Below are positions 61,054-64,000 of a stretch of 64,000 nucleotides of DNA, piece by piece. Origin of the DNA: Streptomyces liliiviolaceus (GTDB lineage Bacteria > Actinomycetota > Actinomycetes > Streptomycetales > Streptomycetaceae); NCBI RefSeq assembly GCF_018070025.1, contig NZ_JAGPYQ010000001.1, positions 2,728,001 to 2,792,000 on the forward strand. Reading direction: 5' to 3'. Each line of letters opens with the position of its first letter. The first letter of the stretch is position 1. The position numbers and the translations under genes are program-made. The notes beneath the pieces were generated by a model. That model worked only from the letters and a program-made list of their open reading frames with translations. It was not told the DNA's origin and made no database searches.

Positions 61054-63284
61054 TGCCGCTGTCCCGGCTCGCCGCGCTGTACGGCGTCGCCACGTCCTAC
61101 AGTCCGTCCCCGGACCGCACGGTCGCGGCCTCGGACACGGCGGTCGTCGCCGCGCTCACCGCGCTGGGAGTCGCCGCGGGGACGCCGTCCGCCGTCCGCG
61201 GCTCCCTCGCGGCCCGCGAGAGGGAACTCCGGGAACGACTGCTGCCGCCGACGGTGGTGAGCTGGACCGGGACCGCGTCCCCGGCCCCGCCGCCGACGGG
61301 CGGCCAGGACACCCCCGCCTCCGCGTCCGACGACGCCGGCCCGGGAGCGGCGGCCGGCGGTGGCGCGGCCCCCCGGAGCGACACGGGCCCGGCCGCGCCG
61401 GCCGGCGCACCCGGTGGCTCCTTGCTCGAAGCCGCCCTCGCCGCCCTGCCCTCCGGAACCCGGCTGCGGGTCCGGACCGAGCAGGGAGAGGTCCGGGAGT
61501 CCGTCGAGGGGTTGCCGGTCGGCGTGCACGTGCTGGAGGCCACCGCCCCCGACGGGCGTACCGCGCGGGCGCATCTCGTCGTCGCCCCGGCGAAGCTGCC
61601 CGCGCCCACCGGACGGACGTACGGGCTGCTTGTGCAGGTCTACTCCCTGCTGTCCCGGCGTTCCTGGGGCATGGGCGACCTCGGGGACCTCACCGAACTG
61701 ACGGCCTGGGCGGGACGGGCGCTCGGGGCAGGGTTCGTCCAGGTCAACCCGATGCACGCGGCCGTGCCCGGCGCGCCCACCGACCCCTCCCCGTACCGGC
61801 CGTCCTCACGCCGCTACCCCGACCCCGTGTATCTGCGCGTCGAGGACGTCCCCGAGTTCGCGTACGTCGACGAGAACGACCGTGAACGGCTGCTCGCGCT
61901 GCTGGCGCGCGCCCGTCGGCTGCGCGAATCCGTGCTCGACAAGGGCGCGTTGATCGACCGCGACGCCGTGTGGGAGCTGAAGCGCGAGGCTCTCGAACTG
62001 GTCCGCGAGGTGCCGCTCGGGCCCGGCCGCCGGGCCGCCTACTGCGACTTCCTCGCCCAGGAGGGCGAGGCGCTGGAGGACCACGCCACCTGGTACGCCC
62101 TCGCGGAGGTGTACGGCTCCGACTGGACGCGGTGGCCGCAGGGCCTGCGCGACCCCCGCTCGGCCGAAACCGCCCGCGCCCGCGCCGAGTTGATGGACCG
62201 CGTCGACTTCCACAGCAGGCTCGCCTGGCTGACGGACGCCCAGCTCGCCACCGCCCAGCGCAGCGCCCGCGACGCCGGCATGGACGTCGGTCTCGTGCAC
62301 GACCTCGCGGTCGGGGTCCACCCCGGTGGCGCCGACGCCTGGGCGCAGCAGGAGGTCTTCGCGGCCGGCATGTCCGTCGGCGCGCCCCCGGACGCGTTCA
62401 GCGTCCAGGGCCAGGACTGGGGGCTGCCGCCCTGGCGCCCCGACCGGCTCGCCGAGTCCGGCTACGCCCCGTACCGCCGCCTCCTGCGCGCCCTCTTCCG
62501 GTACGCGGGCGCCCTGCGCATCGACCACGTCATGGGCCTCTTCCGGCTCTGGTGGGTCCCGCAGGGCCGCCCGGCCACCGAGGGCACGTACGTCCGTTAC
62601 GACGCCGAGGCCATGCTCGCGATCCTCGCCCTGGAGGCCTCCCGCGCCGGGGCCCTGGTGATCGGCGAGGACCTGGGCACCGTCGAACCGGGGGTGCGCG
62701 AGACGCTCCAGGAGCACGGCGTGCTCGGCACGTCCGTCCTGTGGTTCGAACGCGACTGGGACGGTACGGGGTTGCCGCTGCCCCCGGAGGGCTGGCGCGC
62801 CGACTGTCTGGCCACCGCCACCACCCACGACCTGCCGCCCACCGCGTCCCGCCTCACCGGCGACCACGTCGAACTCCGCGACCGGCTGGGCCTGTTGACC
62901 CGCCCGGTGGGCCAGGAGCGGGCCGAGGCGGCGGCGGACGTGGGGGAGTGGCTGGCGCTGCTCGCCCGGCTCGGGCTGCTGCAGGGGGCCGCCGGAGGTG
63001 TCTCGGAGCAGTCGGAGGAGGCGGAGATCCAGGCCGTGCACCGCTTCCTGCTGCGCACCCCCGCCCGCCTCGTCGGCGTCTGGCTCCCGGACGCCGTCGG
63101 CGACCGCCGCCCGCAGAACCTGCCGGGCACCTGGGACCAGTACCCGAACTGGCGCCTGCCCGTCGCCGACGCCGAGGGCCGGCCCGTCACCCTGGAGGAA
63201 CTGGCCGCCTCGCCCCGGCTGCACGCCCTCATGGAGGTGCTGCGCGAAGGCCGGGCCACCGGTGGCCCGGAGCCCTCCGCGTGA
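61053..63284 (+). CDS. malQ: 4-alpha-glucanotransferase (amylomaltase)
   Basis: The protein has 743 residues. It is a GH77 enzyme that transfers maltosyl or glucan units during glycogen and maltodextrin turnover. The N-terminal extension (1-190) has a Gly/Ala/Pro-rich insert, and the GH77 barrel follows: QVYSLLSRRSWGMGDLGDL, the nucleophile Asp in ALRIDHVMGLFRLWWVP, the acid Glu in VIGEDLGTVEPGVRE and the third carboxylate in TTHDLPPTASRL. The C-terminus PQNLPGTWDQYPNWRLP is typical. The length and N-terminal extension match actinobacterial MalQ. In S. coelicolor malQ is near this position on the map (from memory). Confidence 0.95.
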   Translation: MPLSRLAALYGVATSYSPSPDRTVAASDTAVVAALTALGVAAGTPSAVRGSLAARERELRERLLPPTVVSWTGTASPAPPPTGGQDTPASASDDAGPGAAAGGGAAPRSDTGPAAPAGAPGGSLLEAALAALPSGTRLRVRTEQGEVRESVEGLPVGVHVLEATAPDGRTARAHLVVAPAKLPAPTGRTYGLLVQVYSLLSRRSWGMGDLGDLTELTAWAGRALGAGFVQVNPMHAAVPGAPTDPSPYRPSSRRYPDPVYLRVEDVPEFAYVDENDRERLLALLARARRLRESVLDKGALIDRDAVWELKREALELVREVPLGPGRRAAYCDFLAQEGEALEDHATWYALAEVYGSDWTRWPQGLRDPRSAETARARAELMDRVDFHSRLAWLTDAQLATAQRSARDAGMDVGLVHDLAVGVHPGGADAWAQQEVFAAGMSVGAPPDAFSVQGQDWGLPPWRPDRLAESGYAPYRRLLRALFRYAGALRIDHVMGLFRLWWVPQGRPATEGTYVRYDAEAMLAILALEASRAGALVIGEDLGTVEPGVRETLQEHGVLGTSVLWFERDWDGTGLPLPPEGWRADCLATATTHDLPPTASRLTGDHVELRDRLGLLTRPVGQERAEAAADVGEWLALLARLGLLQGAAGGVSEQSEEAEIQAVHRFLLRTPARLVGVWLPDAVGDRRPQNLPGTWDQYPNWRLPVADAEGRPVTLEELAASPRLHALMEVLREGRATGGPEPSA

Positions 63285-63372
63285 GGCCCCGGACGTCATG
63301 TGCAGAACCGCGCCGCACCCCGTACGGCACCCCGGGCGCGCGGCCGCGACAGGAGTTCGCTACGTTTGCACC

Positions 63373-63669
63373 GTGGACAAGAAGAACGCCCTGCGCGCCG
63401 GCGCCCTGGCTGCCGGTACGACGCTGATGATGCTGATGATGTCGTCCCCCGCGCTCGCGCTGACGCGCGACGACGGCGACGACCCCGCGCAGAAGCTGAG
63501 CGTCATCGAGACGCTGGGCCTCTATGTCGCGGCGCCGATCGCACTGTTCGCGCTGATCGCCGGACTGGTCTGGGTGCTCGACGGTTCGACGGACCGCCAG
63601 CCCAGGCGCAAGCCGGGAGGCAAGGGCCAGGGCAAGATGCAGGGCCCGGACCAGGTACACGCTTCCTGA
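63373..63669 (+). CDS. small membrane protein
   Basis: The protein has 98 residues. GTG 63373 gives a signal-like N-terminus (VDKKNALRAGALAAGTTLMML) and one membrane helix (VAAPIALFALIAGLVWVL), with a basic Gly/Lys-rich tail. No ribosome binding site is near (CAGGAG is 17 bases away), but TACGTT fits a -10 box 6 bases before the GTG, so the transcript may be leaderless. The function is unknown. Confidence 0.75.
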   Translation: MDKKNALRAGALAAGTTLMMLMMSSPALALTRDDGDDPAQKLSVIETLGLYVAAPIALFALIAGLVWVLDGSTDRQPRRKPGGKGQGKMQGPDQVHAS

Positions 63670-63700
63670 CCCCGGTCCCCACCGGACTCCGGAGTCTCTT

Positions 63701-63765
63701 CGAGGGCACCGCCCCCCGCACCCGTACGCGACGCACGCCGTACGGGGGCGGGAGCGGTGCCCTCG
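63701..63765. terminator. large imperfect hairpin terminator
   Basis: The arms CGAGGGCACCGC (63701-63712) and GCGGTGCCCTCG (63754-63765) pair fully. An inner CCCGTAC/GTACGGG pairing extends the stem. It lies 32 bases after the small membrane protein's stop. Confidence 0.8.
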
Positions 63766-63874
63766 GCGTGTCCGGGGCGGCGCCCTATGGTGGCGGACAC
63801 AGGTCGGCCGACGCGTGCGGGCAACCAGCCGCCGGCCGGCCCCCCGACCGGAACCGCCGGACCAGGAGGCCGCC

Positions 63875-64000
63875 ATGAACGGCACTGTCAGCAAGGTCGT
63901 CGTCGTCGGCGCGGGTCCCACCGGGCTGCTACTCGCCGGTGATCTCGCCGCCGCCGGAATCCCCGTCACCCTGGCCGAGCGAAGGCCGCGCGGGATCAGC
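63875..64000 (+). CDS. FAD-dependent monooxygenase, N-terminal fragment cut by the window edge
   Basis: The first 42 codons are present, starting at ATG 63875 with AGGAGG upstream. The Rossmann fold opens VVVVGAGPTGLLLAGDLAAAG, the GxGxxG FAD motif of aromatic-ring and polyketide hydroxylases, followed by PVTLAERR, the ribose-binding acidic residue. The rest is outside the window. Confidence 0.88.
   Translation, partial: MNGTVSKVVVVGAGPTGLLLAGDLAAAGIPVTLAERRPRGIS

Overview
The window is very GC-rich and densely coded, with GTG/TTG starts, many 4-base start/stop overlaps, chaplins, a MelC tyrosinase pair, WhiJ-type regulators and PknG. It is a chromosomal segment of a Streptomyces species. 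The gene order (chaplin, melC1-melC2, chaplin ... ssbB, ettA ... ROK/ABC sugar operon ... malQ) looks like the core-chromosome order I remember around S. coelicolor SCO2705 down to about SCO2649. That synteny is from memory, not from a search.

Layout. (1) 1-5118: a cell-surface and pigment block with the end of one chaplin, three small secreted proteins, a DUF5949 protein, melC1-melC2 and a second short chaplin. (2) 5292-6842: a membrane Ser/Thr kinase. (3) 7202-12635: a compact four-gene operon (DUF4365 nuclease-like protein, a protein of unknown family, a winged-helix-like protein, and a 1041-residue double P-loop AAA/HerA ATPase). It starts from a near-consensus promoter and lies between a broken gene remnant and a tRNA-Arg(TCT). 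It is the only clearly accessory segment and the best candidate for an undescribed system, probably anti-phage or anti-plasmid. (4) 13057-22254: paired GTPases, SsbB, a sortase-anchored thioester adhesin, the ribosomal ABC-F protein EttA, a thioesterase and a conserved hypothetical protein. (5) 22341-29938: a MacB/FtsX-type ABC exporter whose ATPase carries an AbrB-like tail. (6) 30176-31760: truncated haemoglobin and a PCMT-like methyltransferase.

(7) 31836-43174: a seven-gene signalling cluster. GlnX-like and GlnH-like membrane sensors, a coiled-coil protein and PknG are followed by PP2C phosphatase, von Willebrand A and FHA proteins. PknG, PP2C and FHA proteins all carry N-terminal zinc ribbons. 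This looks like the mycobacterial GlnX-GlnH-PknG amino-acid-sensing pathway extended with an eraser (PP2C) and a phospho-reader (FHA). (8) 43377-50245: a six-gene sugar operon (ROK repressor, binding protein, two permeases, GH4 glycosidase, BadF-type sugar kinase) preceded by a 15-bp palindromic operator. A secreted GH43-like enzyme with a LacI-type operator follows.

(9) 51683-55964: a WhiJ-type trio (DUF397, XRE/DUF5753, HATPase). The HATPase gene overlaps an NDH-2-like oxidoreductase gene, which overlaps an ECF41 (SigJ-type) sigma gene. (10) 55983-60568: a MscS channel, an HNH endonuclease and a PadR-ABC-FtsX operon. (11) 60784-64000: a small repeat protein coupled to malQ, a small membrane protein and the start of a flavin monooxygenase.

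No transposase, integrase, CRISPR array or rRNA was seen. Several short tandem repeats lie near genes: 20 bp after melC2, 10 bp before ssbB, 9 bp in the permease, and 33 bp in the sugar kinase.
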